Source: Aquatica leii (Eukaryota > Arthropoda > Insecta > Coleoptera > Lampyridae). Taken from it: a stretch of DNA of 64,000 bases. Shown here piece after piece: positions 45,601 through 56,720 of this stretch; position 1 is the stretch's first letter; each line of letters begins with the position of its first letter. The stretch is from assembly GCA_035610365.1 (NCBI GenBank), contig CM069437.1:54150093-54214092 (forward strand), given 5' to 3'. The notes under the pieces are model-generated. The model was given only the letters and a program-made list of their open reading frames with translations. It ran no database searches and was not told the DNA's origin. A program made the translations under genes and the position numbers.

Positions 45601-47812
45601 ATGTCTGATTCCGAGTTTTTTCTTACTCCATCGGAGTTAGCAACAAAAGTAGCGTCACAAAAATTATTGCCAGCTAAATCAAGGGAAATTTACAAAACTG
45701 CGTATTCAAGATTTATGGAATAGAAGATGAAAAACACATGCATTTCTTTTTCGGAGATGTTGTTATTGGCTTATTTTTAGGAACTGGCACAACAAAAAAA
45801 GCCATCAACTGTGTGGTCAAATTATACAATCATTAAAAATATGTTAAAATCCAATAATAATGTAAACATTTCAAAATATTTCAAATTAATTCCATTTTTG
45901 AAAAAAGCTGCGATTTTTACGAGCATACAAATTAGTGATTTTTTAAATAATGCTCCCGATAAAGTATATTTAACGGTCTAACTTGTATTTAGAATTGCAG
46001 AACCTTGTCGAATTTGCGAAATCCGCTAGGTAACATTGGATGACAAAGAATGATGCAAACTGTTACGTACGAAATTTTCATTACGGAATACCCTGTATAT
46101 GTAATTGAAATTAGATTCCGGTTTGGACGCCTTCTGCCGATCTTTTCTCGTGGCTGTCATTTTTGCGACAGAATCGTGAAGTTGTCGATTGTCTAAAATG
46201 GCCTGTATGACTTAAAGAAATAATTTCAAGAGACAATCGTACTAATGGGAATCAAATTGTAATTAAATTACGTTCGTGAAATATTTGAGTCGTCACAGGG
46301 TAAGATAATTACAGTCGTTTTATTAAACTTCGTTTGTAATTTCTCCTTAATTTGATAGCCGTTTCCCCACGCTCGAGCACATGTTCGTTTCAATAAAGAA
46401 GTGTTAAGGATTAATTATTATTAAGGAATACCGTTACCGAACACGTACGATTTTGGAAGGCATATTCTCCGCCACGAAAACGGGGTCTCGACAAGCCTTA
46501 CTGTGGGAGATGTTACTTCATGTATACTAGTCGATTGTGTTATCAGTCATCTGTGATAAATTGTTACCTACAGTACACGATACAATGGGTTTTTATTATA
46601 ACAATTAATGATTTATGAATACTATTTTTTTAGCTTCTTGTTCTGTGTGAGTTAGTGTGTGATCCGATTTGCTTTTCACTATTTATTACAGACCGCTGGC
46701 GGGAAAACGTTTTCTCCGCGAAAGTGGATACTGGATTTTGGGGTAAGTTATTTGTTTAACTTTTATATCGTGATCACGAAAGTTACTCACAGAATTGTAA
46801 TTAATGTTAACGACCGTAATTACGTTATCGCTTATATACCAATAAGGTAATCTTAATCATTTACGTAACTGTATCGCATGCTGTGAGGGAAAAACAGATT
46901 TATTCCGAGTTTTTCGGTGCTGTTCATTTCGACATAATTTCAATGTGTAGTGTGTGTTGCCGATACTGCGGGCATTCATGTATTAGAACTTCGATATAAT
47001 CTAGTAAATCTTATGTATTACGAAATCAAAGTTTTCTACAATTGTTAATGAAAATTGTTAGTCATTCTAGTATTTAAGGATTGCGCATTTAGCGTATAGT
47101 TGTCAATTTACTGCGCTACTAAAGTAAAACTGTGATATTTGTTAATTCTATGTGGAAACCCTTCGAGCATCGATAGGTGAAGAAATTTCATATATTCTTA
47201 TTAGTATCCAACGTTAATACATTAAAGTGATTATTATTGTTAATCTCTCTTGTTATTTTTCTTTCTCCTGTGATTATCGTTATCTATTAACTAATTTTGA
47301 CTACTCGAACATCAGAGTAATAAGGATTACGAACCTCAAATTGAGTTACAAGTTTGGATCGTCTGTCGTGATCGAGGCAGAAGTGTTATCTTGGATCGGA
47401 TCTGGCGCCCTTAAGCATACTTCCTGTGAACCCCCCTACCTCCGACTGTGTGAGTTGGCCGTGCAAGGTTCGTAAGACATAAAGTTTGTAACAAAACTAG
47501 AAATTGGTAGTTACTGAAGAATATATCAAATTTTACTGAATGTACATAGTCCTTCGCCTAGCAGCAGCAAAAGATCACCACCTGTTTTATGTATCCCACA
47601 ATAAAAAATGTATCAATCAAGTTGTAGGTAAAAATCAATTTTATAAGGTACCTGAAGTAGTAGCTAATTTTCTTTAACTTGAAAATGCCAACTCTTATAC
47701 AGGTCATTTATTTCGAAGATCGTCTGCTACACCTTTAGTTGAATCTGGTTGGGACTTGATGAAACATGGCGGTTGGAAGTCATCAATGGTTGCTAAAGGA
47801 TATGTTGAGTAA
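45601..47812 (+). pseudogene. Second Crypton recombinase, interrupted by a solo LTR
   Basis: From ATG 45601, MSDSEFFLTPSELATKVASQ then KSREIYKTAYSRFME parallels the Crypton at 41875. PSTVWSNYTIIKNMLKSNNN and NISKYFKLIPFLKK follow, then AEPCRICEIR, where the catalytic Arg block is already altered. A 1433-bp solo LTR sits at 46061-47493. Coding then resumes with GHLFRRSSATPLVESG, KHGGWKSSMVAKGYVE and a stop at 47812. The His-x-x-Arg, HGGW and Tyr motifs survive. Stops after SRFME, in LAYF and before VTLDD show decay. No intron corresponding to the one in the other copy can be placed. Confidence 0.8.
46061..47493 (+). mobile_element. Solo LTR A (1433 bp), 4-bp target duplication AAAC
   Basis: The LTR starts TGTTACGTACGAAATTTTC and ends AAAGTTTGTAACA. 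AAAC flanks it on both sides (46057-46060 and 47494-47497). It is less AT-rich than its surroundings. It shares ends and inner blocks (ATACAGGGTA-type, GTTGCCGATACTGC, GTTGGCCGTGCA, TGGCGCC) with the inverted copy at 57869-59243. A 4-bp duplication and TG...CA ends fit an LTR retrotransposon, probably Gypsy-like (inference). Open frames inside it are not genes. Confidence 0.85.
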
Positions 47813-48095
47813 TCGGTATCACACAGGACAGAAATAGATAATAAAGTGTTTTAGAACGTGTGACAATGCACATTTAATAATTGCACTTTTGATACAGAAG
47901 AAATGTAAATTTTTTAAAGTAATAATGTATTTAAACAATTTTTGTGTTATAAATCACAACTAAAAAGTACATCAAAATTAATGACAACTGTCACTATCAC
48001 TGACTTAGTAACATATAGAAAAGTTTTAATAATAAATTTTAAAATTATGAAAGAAACATTGCGATCGTAATACTTTATAGGAAAGTAAAAATTTT

Positions 48096-48275
48096 CTAAC
48101 ATTAACAGTTTATTAGATATTTAATTTATAATTTAAAATGAATTCCATAAATAATCTAGGTTCAAATCGTGTCTTACACATTTTTTTAGTAGACATTCCT
48201 TCATCATTGTTTATAGGAAAGTCGTGTAGTGACCACACCAGTTTTTTTTAAAAGCTCATTCGTCGTTCGGTACAA
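48096..48275. repeat. LINE 3'-end scrap plus tRNA-like repeat, copy 1
   Basis: AACAGTTTATTAGATATTTA, AATCTAGGTTCAAATCG and then TATAGGAAAGTCGTGTAGTG with ACCACACCAG recur at 54650-54735 and 55038-55070. The second part is the 3' end of the - strand LINE found at 55037-56170. The first part carries a GGTTCAAATC box similar to a tRNA T-arm. Confidence 0.65.
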
Positions 48276-48574
48276 TTAATAATAGTAATTTTTGGTAATT
48301 TTTAAACGAGAACAGTACGTACAAAATTTCACATCTAAATCTAAGAATCGTATAAACGGAAATTTGTACTCAATGCGTTTTAAACCAACAAAATTGTTTT
48401 TTGCAAACTAAATACTTTGTTTAAACATCCTTGCGTTCAAAGGTTTTGCGTTCAAACAGTCGCATTCAACCGGTCGCGTTCAAACGTTCTAGACCGGCAA
48501 AGCCATGAGTTTTCTAAGGATGAACTCCATAAAGTCTTATGAAATTTGAAATCATAAAAATCTAAGGAATTTTG

Positions 48575-48760
48575 TACATATTTTCAAATTATTTGTCAGT
48601 TATTTAAAATTAAGTCACTAACAACAATCTTGTAAAAAAATTACACCAATTTTAATAAAGCACACAAAAATTTCTATTAAAGCACGCAAATGGCGTTTAG
48701 ACGCTTTTAATAAGATCTATTAAAGATGCAAATACTAAACAAATTGTTAAAATCTATAAT
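48575..48760 (+). repeat. Direct repeat, mate of 37035-37210
   Basis: TATTTTCAAATTATTTGTCA, TTAAAATTAAGTCACTAACA, AAATTACACCAATTTTAATA and CTATTAAAGATGCAAAT follow the order seen 3' of gene 2. No gene is adjacent; the Crypton-bearing element ends about 85 bp upstream. Confidence 0.75.
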
Positions 48761-49209
48761 TGCTGTTGTGACACCCAGCTTTTGATGTATCTTTTAGGTG
48801 GTGTTTTTTTTTCTAACGTAAGGTTAACGTCGTGTTGTAGTAATTTTTGTGTAATTGAGTTTTAGCAAATCTACCAATTATCTTTTTTTATGCGTTTATT
48901 TTAAAATTAAAAAAAAATGTTTGCAACTGATAAAATTTTCATTTACCAAAATTATATTTAAAATTTTTATGATAAAGTATTTTATCATAGATATAAATAA
49001 CGACAAAAATAGAAGTTAAATTAGATTTAATGATAAGAAAAGATAATGTTCTATTAACAAATAATGCAGTTAATGTTTCAATTCTAAAACGATACTTTGT
49101 ATTGTGTTGTATAAGTTATAACTGTGTTTTACACTCGAACTGTCATTTCTTGTTTATTAGTACGGTTTTTTACGCAACGTCAAACTATTAAAAATTTTTA
49201 ACTAATAAA

Positions 49210-50905
49210 ATGGATAAAGTAAGAAGAAATTAAGTTACTAAATTAGGAAAAAACAGAAAAAGTAAGTAATTTATAATCTTTTAATCATTATAATACATGA
49301 TCATAATAATTTTTAAAATATAAAACAGGCAAAATGATAGATTAATTCCAGAATTTATTCAAACAATGGTAAAAGATGAGATTGGTGTAATAAAAAATAA
49401 AGATACAAACACAAACGCTAATAAAACAAAAGTTAATGCTTGGAGTATTGTTTTAAATAGCTAAGAATAAACTGTTATACCAACGTAGACATGCATTTTA
49501 TATTATGGTAAATATTAACTTTCACTTTCGTTTTTGATGAGATAGACAACACGTAAAACTAACGTTGCGCTCAGTGGAAGTTTTATTTTTAAATATCGTA
49601 TACCATCTTCGATTCGTATATATATTGCTTGTGAAAGTATTGTTTAATTCTTGTAATTTCCTCATATTATTATAGCTAGCAATTTTAAGAATTAACTTGA
49701 GGTCAATTTGATGGAATATTTGTCATATGGACGAGTAAATTCGAAAGCTCCATAGTACACCTGCGATTGTATTAGTGATAAAGTCAGTTGAAAGTGCATT
49801 CGGTTTAGAATAATCGTTAGATGAGCTATACGCAACATTACTTGTGAATATCATTATATATCTGTTTATTACACGCTTAGCAATTTTAGAAGATTAGTTT
49901 AGATATGTCACATGTAGGAAACTTTAAAGTTCTTAGTTAGATAGTAAATATTACAACTGCAAATTTTAATAAATTGTATTTGAATTATATGCGTCACAAT
50001 ATCACTAACTGTACTACGTAAGTACAAAAATTTGTTTATGTCATTGCAGAAATCATCATCTTTATTAAACGTGGATCAACTCGTACGTAGCTTCGTTTTT
50101 ACGAGATTTATTTAGAGATGTTATTAGCTAATTGCGTCTCGGGAAAAAACCGTAAGTAATCTATTTTTATTATCTTATAATTTGTGTTGGTTCGAACGAC
50201 TTAGATCTATATGTTGTCATGATTCACAATTCAATTTTTGTTCATCGTTTGCTTATTAAATTAAATTCTCTTTTTTTGATATTATTAGCTCATGTATCTG
50301 CGTGTATAAGGTGTTGCTCATGCTAAGGATCTGCGGATACTGGATCAATTTGTCTTATACTTCATATTTACTGATTGTTAATTTTGCTCTACTTTATGTT
50401 GCTATTGCAATAAAGATATATTCGTTTTTATACTTGTGGGGTTTGACTTGAGTACCTTCAGTGTTTGACAGATGCAAACGGGATCCGTAGTGAATTTTTT
50501 TCATTTTGTCGCTTTTTTAATTATGTTATAATTAGCACATTCTAGACTATTTACGGTTTACTCTCCAAAGCATTAAGCTGTCGCTTACATTAAGTTGCGG
50601 TTATATTAACGCAACGATTTGTTTCTTATGCGGAGATTCAACAAATTGAACGGCAGGGAAAAGGCTTTGAGTGAATTAAAACAGCAATGGAGAGTTATCC
50701 AAACTGAAACTAAAATGTGCAAATCTATTTACTGGCTTGAATTGAAAAAACAACTACTGAGCTCAAATCAAGATGTTTTAGACATATTGTCGATATGATT
50801 GCGAATGAATTTACCACAGACAAGAACAAATTTGATTCAAACTATGTTGAAGTTATATCTGTAAGTAGTACTCAAGATGATCTTAATATCAATATTAAAA
50901 ATTAA
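49210..50905 (+). pseudogene. Myb/SANT-like (Naif1/zeste-type) gene fragments
   Basis: Positions 49351-49460 read IPEFIQTMVKDEIGVIKNKD then ANKTKVNAWSIVLNS, resembling the first two helices of Myb/SANT-like domains ('I-I-x-x-K-x-T-D-x-x-x-x-x-x-K-x-x-A-W'). Positions 50634-50720 read RRFNKLNGREKALSELKQQW then RVIQTETK, resembling the third-helix block ('F-N-x ... R-x-x-x-x-L-K-x-x-W'). Between them lies about 1.15 kb of LTR-like sequence homologous to 53540-54190. An ATG at 49210 may start the frame, with an AT-rich intron 49265-49329. Such proteins often accompany Harbinger transposons. Weak; no transposase is seen. Confidence 0.4.
49470..50610 (+). repeat. LTR-like repeat, copy 1 (mate near 53540-54190)
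   Basis: Aligned blocks include ATAATTTGTGTTGGTTCGAA, GGATCTGCGGATACTGG, TATGTTGCTATTGCAATAAA and TCGCTTTTTTAATTATGTTA. Their partners at the other site are ATAATTTGTTTTGGTGTTGA, GGATCCGCTAATACTAG, TATGTTGCTATTACAATAAA and GCGCTTTTTTAATTAAATTA. An AATAAA near the 3' side is LTR-like. Ends are unresolved. Confidence 0.6.
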
Positions 50906-50978
50906 TAACAAAGTTGAAGCTGTTTAATTATTAGTTTTCTAAAATTTATTTGTATGTTTTAAGACAATACTGCTGAAA

Positions 50979-51250
50979 TTATTGAGTCGAAGAAACTAGA
51001 ACCATGTTTTTTTCTGGTAAGGTGGTTGATATCATGAGTAACCAAGATAAACAAGTATGCTCTTGTTTCTTCACGCAGCACGTTGTATACACCCACTTTA
51101 TTTTTTCTAGTAATTGCCTGTATGCTACTTGTCTTGCTTTTATCATTACAACGAGGTGTATTGGTGGAAGTAAAACTAATGTTTCCATGGCTGCTGTATG
51201 CGTGGTTCTCATCGCTCCTGTTATCAGCAGACCTTGTCTAGCTTTGTAAG
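50979..51250 (-). pseudogene. LINE polyprotein C-terminal relic
   Basis: The - strand frame from about 51250 reads LLITGAMRTTHTAAMETLVL then LPPIHLVVMIKARQVAYRQL. This is the well-known post-RT block of R1/I/Jockey-like LINEs ('C-L-x-I-T-G-A-M-R-T-T-P-T-A-A-M-E-V-L-L-x-L-P-P-L'). It ends at a stop at 50979. No RT is readable upstream (higher coordinates). Confidence 0.8.
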
Positions 51251-51259
51251 TGTGGTTTT

Positions 51260-53130
51260 CAAGTTGGTTCTCTCACTCCATACTCGTTAAAAAAGCAGCT
51301 CTAACAGTTTTTTTTTGTATACAATTAATATGAGTCTTGAGGTAGCACAAGCAAATTTTTGCATTTACAAGGCCTTTGCCTATTTGTATTGCTATATTGT
51401 GTAGCACAGTTAAATCCAAAATAAAAGTTTTTGTGTTTTATAAGCTTCTAGTAAAACCACGTAATAGGCACCTAAAGCAACGTTTCTAAACCACAAAGCA
51501 CCTGCTCACAACATTTCAGGTTTGCACGTGTACTTTTATCTTTTTTTTCGGTAGTTGGATTTAATAAAAGAGTGAATAAATAAGATTTGATGCTCATCCC
51601 AATTCTTCTAGCAGACGTCAATTGAATTCGCTTTTTTCAAATTCTTTCTACCTCTAAATATTATGTTCTCGTGCGTATTGCCTCTCCAACTAGCAACAAT
51701 GTCTCTGGTTGACTGAAACTGCATCACAAACCACTTGCACATTTAGAGAAAAATATTCTTTTTTGTTCATAATACTTTGACATTTTTCTTTAAAACTTTT
51801 TAATTTATGCTATGTGATGTTGCTAATATATGAATCGATGGAACTCCTAGGCAACCAGAGTGTATATGGAAGCAATCAAATTTTTTAAAAACAATATCTG
51901 TTTGTAGATTTTAAGTTTTCTATTTTTGTTTGCAAAATTTAAGATGATTATATTTAAATATCTAAACAAACTTCATTTAATTAATAATTAAGTTTGTAAT
52001 GTTGGTTTTGACGTACCCTGTATTCTGCTATTTGTGTTTTGATTAAAAATTGGTTAACAACATAGTGTGTCATAAAATTTGGATTTACACGTTCTTTTTA
52101 ACGTAACATAGTCCAATGTCCGACACATTTTCTGCAAAATTATTTTAGGTCTTCACTCAATAAGTTCCGTGAAAATAAATTAAGCGTAAAAACTTATGTA
52201 AGGATAAGATTAAATTATGTTTCGGGTTATAATAATAATTTTCTGTATGTGTGTAGCACGCATTGTTTCACGTGTAATCACTTAGCGTCAAACATTTTTA
52301 TTAGTTGTTTTGAAGCATGTTAATACTACGTGTAAAGTCTTACTTTTATGTAATTTGTTACCGTCGTATTTGTGGGTAACGATTTGATGCAGCGGATAAA
52401 CAGTTTGACTTATTGAATGTCTACTGATAACTGCTACCTTATTGAGCAAAACTGTATGAAAGAATCAATTAAAAATTGCCAACAGTTTCATACCGACTTA
52501 AACGATACAACCGCAAGTAGAATACATTCTGTAAAGAGATTAGGAAGTTTGTTACTGGTATTTTTTTGTCTTAATTTAGAAACACGTTTGTGTTGATGTT
52601 CTTATGCTGTGATATAATCCGTTAAATTTTGTTATAGTTTTCAGGGATGTATGATTACGAATCAAATTAGATCTAGTCGGCACAAGTATCAATTTTAAGT
52701 ACACCTACCTATTTCTTTTATTAATAAAACGTTGAGTTATTAATACCAGTGTGTAAATTCAGTATTCATTATCTTAAATTTTATTCATGGTTGTGTCAAT
52801 GTTTGCACGTATGCATATTTTCTGATTTGATTTAACGTAGGTCGTACTTCTACAATTACGTTATTTATTTCATGAAATTAGTAATTTAAATTAATAAATG
52901 TAAAGAAACCTATTTAATTATTATTTATTAGATATTATTAAAAAGTTGTATCAAGGTATAACGTGTTGCCTATACGGCGTACTTTTGTAATCTTTTTTTA
53001 AATTCAAACTCTGGTATTACATTATTAAAGTATGGTTTGGTTATGGTAAGGTTGCTCGTGCTGTATAAATTCTGCCCATTGTAAAAATACGTTTTACGAG
53101 GTTGATTTGCTCAAAATTAATTTCCGTTCT
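51260..53130. other. Noncoding interval
   Basis: No coding frame or named repeat is recognised in 1.9 kb. TACCCTGTATTCTGC near 52014 is reminiscent of Tc1/LTR-end sequence but stands alone. Confidence 0.5.
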
Positions 53131-53132
53131 GT

Positions 53133-53408
53133 TTACGCTAAGGAAAAAACACGTGTGCTAACGCAATGTTCAGAGATATGGACATTTAAGAAATTTGAAA
53201 CATCTACGGTATTAATATGTAAACTAATGAATTTCAATGTTTTGCATATTAAAGAATCGCTGGGGTAAGAATGCGTTTCTATTTTTACGGCAACGTTTAA
53301 TTCTTCTTTTATTTTAACAGCAAGTTTGGTTACCTCCACGTGTTTGTTACTTAAAAAAATTGAAACTATTACTAAATTAGTTCTTTCTTGAGTCAATAAT
53401 TCGGACAT
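53133..53408 (-). CDS. Unassigned 91-residue open frame
   Basis: An ATG-led frame gives a mildly hydrophobic, Val/Ile/Lys-rich protein without signal peptide, transmembrane segment or motif I know (for example KHVEVTKLAVKIKEELNVAV). There is no TATA box, polyA signal or paralogue in the window. It could be a decayed transposon ORF or chance. Kept because it is long for such AT-rich DNA. Confidence 0.15.
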   Translation of the reverse strand: MSELLTQERTNLVIVSIFLSNKHVEVTKLAVKIKEELNVAVKIETHSYPSDSLICKTLKFISLHINTVDVSNFLNVHISEHCVSTRVFSLA

Positions 53409-53539
53409 GCACAGATGTCGAAATTAAATCTTACTGGTTAAATAGAATCAAGGCATGTGCAATATTTGTTAGATGAGCTACTAATCCCAAATAAATTAAT
53501 AAATTAATAAATTCTTGGAAACTTGTGATAGCATTGTTT

Positions 53540-54190
53540 ATCTATAAGTTACATTTTCAGCAATTTTAGATGAATTATTTGAATATCTCATTAACGCTAA
53601 TTGTATGTCAGAAGAACTGTAAATAACATCTTTTTGTATTACATAATTTGTTTTGGTGTTGATCGTAGATACGAAAGATTTATATAAATGCATGCACGAT
53701 GCATATTTTGTTTTGTAATTATATGTTAAAATTGTCCCTGGTGAGCTTTGCTTTTGACGATGTAATCACTTTAGATTAGTGTTAATTATATTCTTCTTCT
53801 TTGTATTCACCAAATTAGATTCACTAACTTTACAATTAACAAATCATTAGCTACGTGTATAAAATGTTGTCTAATTTAAGGATCCGCTAATACTAGCTTT
53901 ACAGTTTTATTACTTTCGAACAATTATTTATTGTGTATTTCTTTTAACGTTTATTTTTTATTTTGTTATGTTGCTATTACAATAAATATGCTCATTGTTA
54001 GACTTGCGTTGTTTAATTTGACTACTTTGAACGTTGTCAGGTTACTGTTTTAGCGCTTTTTTAATTAAATTACAATTGACATATCAAAGATAGGCTAAAC
54101 TCCATTAGTTATTAGCTCACGTTCGTTGCTGTCTTTTTGGTGATTAAGTTATTGATAAGTAGTCGCATTTCAGCTTTGTGCAAGGTTTAC
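53540..54190 (+). repeat. LTR-like repeat, copy 2
   Basis: This is the diverged mate of 49880-50600 (blocks listed there). AATAAA lies near 53982. No pol sequence is adjacent. Confidence 0.55.
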
Positions 54191-54640
54191 GTTTTACAGT
54201 AATAATTTTAATTTAACATAATTTCACATTTTTGTTATGTAAAATTATTGTGTTGAGTTATAAATCTATTAAGTTTGGTTTAATTCGTTTTTGTCGTTTT
54301 CTATTTTATTTGATCTCCTGACGTTTTTTACTTTTCTAGAAGGAAATTATAGCGATCGAAAATTTAAAAAAAAATAATTTTCAAAATCTCCTGAATCAGA
54401 AAAAAGTATTTTTGACAAAAACTTGACGATAACTCTCGAACCAAAAATCCTAGCAACTTGAAGTTTGCTATTAATGTTTTCTCGGTTCTATAAAAGATGG
54501 GTCTGCTGAAAAACTGGAATATACCCATATCCGACACTGTTAACAGTTTTTTTTATATACTTTTGTACGTATTTAAATTATTTGAATTATTTTTACAGTT
54601 TCTTATAGAGATAATTCTTTTTAACAATTTATTCAAATAA
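54191..54640. other. Noncoding interval
   Basis: Nothing recognisable; short AT-rich sequence. Confidence 0.4.
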
Positions 54641-54644
54641 AATT

Positions 54645-54740
54645 TTTTTAACATTAACAGTTTATTAGATATTTTATTTATAATTTTAAACGAATTCACA
54701 TATATAATCTAGGTTCGAGTCCTGCCTGCGACGATTTATT
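54645..54740 (+). repeat. tRNA-like / SINE-like repeat with B box
   Basis: GGTTCGAGTCC at 54713-54723 matches the RNA polymerase III B-box consensus GGTTCGANNCC exactly and is followed by TGCCTGCGACGA, like a T-arm plus acceptor strand. No convincing A box or cloverleaf lies upstream. The block recurs at 48100-48175 with a mutated box. It may be a SINE tail or tRNA-derived piece linked to the neighbouring LINE. Confidence 0.4.
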
Positions 54741-55036
54741 TTTAGAAAAAACATTCCACATCTTGAAGGGAAAGCAAGATTGTTAAAAATAATAATTTTT
54801 ACTGATTTACTAAGGGGGAAAGCAATATCAAAGCGCACAAATATAAGGATTAGTCGATATGGCAACATAAGCTCAATTTGCCATATTTTGGTTATATCTT
54901 AATGAAATCAAAGAGAAAAAATTGAAAAAAACTATAGCGTGCTAGGAAATCAATACAAACGTGTACATATCACTTCAAAGTGGTTTTATAAGAACGTAAC
55001 CTTAAAAAAAATATGTAGACATTTCTTTATCATTCC

Positions 55037-56170
55037 TTATAGGAAAGTCCTATGGTGACCACACTCCGGTTTTTTTGATTCGTTGTATGTTCTGCATCGG
55101 AAGTCTTTCATAATTTGACTTATGTATTTGTAAGCGTCTTTGTGTATTGTTTCTTTATATTTTTTTCCTGATGATTTTTTTAGCAGTATGTCAGGTCTTA
55201 GTATATGTCGTATAAATGTGCTTCTTGTTCCCTGTATGACTTTTATAAGCATTTCTTTATCTTTTGTGCTTTCCAGTATTTGTTCATTCATCATTTTATC
55301 CAAGCAGTTTATTTTTAGCATCTATCTCATTACGTCTCAAATGTTTCCAGTTTGTTTGGTCGTTCTTGGCGATCGTCCATGTTTTGCATTCGTATAGCAC
55401 TATGCTCTTGACAAAATGTTTCAAGAGTTATTTAAGTTTTTCTAGCGAGATTAAGTTTGACGTTTTTTTTTTTAAAAAACCGTTTTTGCTTGTTGTATTC
55501 TATTTTGAATTTATTGGCTACTTTTTACGTCTTTGGTTACTTTGGTTCTGCGGTAGCAAAATTCTCTTATTTCTTACAAAGTTTCATTTTATGTGTGTAT
55601 GTTTGCCAGAAGCTTTGGTGTTTTGCTGCACGTCACAAGTTGTGTTTTTTGTGTTTATTTTTATGTTGTGGTCTTTTAGAATAATATTCAATTTTGAAAG
55701 TGTAATTTCTACCTGTTCTTCTGCTTCTGCTAGCAAGTCATCTGCATACCTAAACGTCATTATTTTTTTTGTGTATTTTTATTCTTGTTTTTATCCTCTC
55801 ATATAATTTGTCTAAAAGATTTTAAATAAATAAATTAAATAGAGATGGTGACAAGGGGCATTCCTGTCGTGCCCTTTAGCTTATGTGGTTCTTTGGTGTT
55901 AATTACAGCTTTTTGTTTTTATATAAAGCTTTGGTGATTTATCTCTTTGTATTTTATACTTTTTATTATTTCAAATAGTTGGTTCAACAGCATTTTCTAG
56001 GTCTGCAAATGCTATATATATATATGTGTGGTTTTATTTTTGCTATTCTTTTTTTATATTATTTTAAGGGACGGTATTGTTTCTCCTTTTCCACATCTTT
56101 TCTGAATCCAAATGATTCTCTGACTATAGTTTATCTATAGCATTTTCTATTCTTCAGCAAATTATTTTAG
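55037..56170 (-). pseudogene. LINE RT and C-terminal remnant, - strand
   Basis: The frame 55321-55037 reads MLKINCLDKMMNEQILESTK, MLIKVIQGTRSTFIRHILR and AYKYISQIMKD. This matches the tail '(R)-M-L-K-I-S-W-x-D-x-x-T-N-E-x-V ... F-G-H-I-x-R' of insect RTE-like LINEs. Higher coordinates on the - strand give broken RT blocks: GFRKRCGKGETI-like around 56090, GTTGMPLVTISI near 55860 ('GCPLSP'), and RLGMQMTC near 55750 ('RYADDL'). The + strand open frames over 55140-55806 are shadows. It is heavily decayed. Confidence 0.7.
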
Positions 56171-56309
56171 AGGCGTGTGCTATCAACGTTATTGTGCGAT
56201 AGTTTTCACATTAATTCCGTCAGTATCTTTCGATCGCTTTTGTTTCCAAATTCCTGATAATGTTACTTTAACTGACCCAAATTTTAATATGTTTTCAGAA
56301 ATAGAACTG

Positions 56310-56720
56310 TTCATAGATGCTGAAAAAATTTGAAGTCTTCTGTGCATTGATCACATTTCTTTGAGTCCAAAAATGCCCAGTTTGCAGAAAACTAAGTTCA
56401 GAAACATACTCACGGGGAGTGTATATCTTAAGTCAAAAATTAAACAATCTTCAAATTGTTTACTGACTACTTCTACTGTAAATTTTAATTTACATCGATT
56501 TTGGGAACTAGATCAAATTCCAAAACCTAACAAAGCTGCATTACTCTCTAAAGATGATAAATACTGTATGCATCATTTCGAAGAAACCGTTTATTGAACT
56601 GAAGATGATAAACTAGTCGTTTCCATTCTGTTTAATGAGTTTATATCTTAGCTAGGTGAATCCTACGACATGGCATGACAAATATGATATCATTGTCACA
56701 TATAGAACGGAAGCATTCAC
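56310..56720 (+). pseudogene. BEL/Pao pol fragment before the RT
   Basis: ILTGSVYLKSKIKQSSN, NLHRFWELDQIPKPN, CMHHFEETVY and then KLVVSILFN, in nearly one frame, match the BEL/Pao region just before the reverse transcriptase ('G-W-I-L-S-G ... L-x-x-F-W-E-x-E-x-I ... C-E-x-x-F ... V-x-L-P-F'). LGESYDMA near 56655-56678 fits the next block ('L-G-x-S-x-x-x-A'). Stops intervene and no RT follows. It is on the opposite strand from the other BEL/Pao relic. Confidence 0.7.

Larger units (their letters stand above)
44811..48492. mobile_element. Crypton-bearing element between inverted TTGAACG arrays
   Basis: The left array (44823-44892) has five units: TTGAACGCGACCGA, TTGAACGAGACCGT, TTGAACGCGACTAT, TTGAACGCAAAGACGA and TTGAACGCAGGG. 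The right array (48427-48487) is the inverted version in the same outside-to-inside order (CGCGACCG, TGCGACTG, CGCAAAACC, CGCAAGG). The outer ends read GGCCTACTTGAACGCGACC and GGTCTAGAACGTTTGAACGC then GACC. GGCAAAGCC occurs just outside each end (44803-44811 and 48496-48504), a possible 9-bp duplication, though on the left it is 7 bp away from the inferred end. Between lie a broken Crypton, a solo LTR and a LINE scrap. Cryptons normally lack terminal inverted repeats. Confidence 0.6.

Noticed and set aside
47227..47475. 82-codon frame with two hydrophobic stretches
   Set aside because: It lies wholly inside solo LTR A and is not conserved in solo LTR B.
54713..54735. A tRNA gene
   Set aside because: Only a T-arm-like block is present; no anticodon arm, D arm or acceptor 5' strand could be paired.
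55140..55806. Long + strand frames (up to 180 codons), Phe/Ser/Cys-rich, membrane-protein-like
   Set aside because: The - strand of the same region encodes LINE RT tail motifs, so these are antisense shadows.
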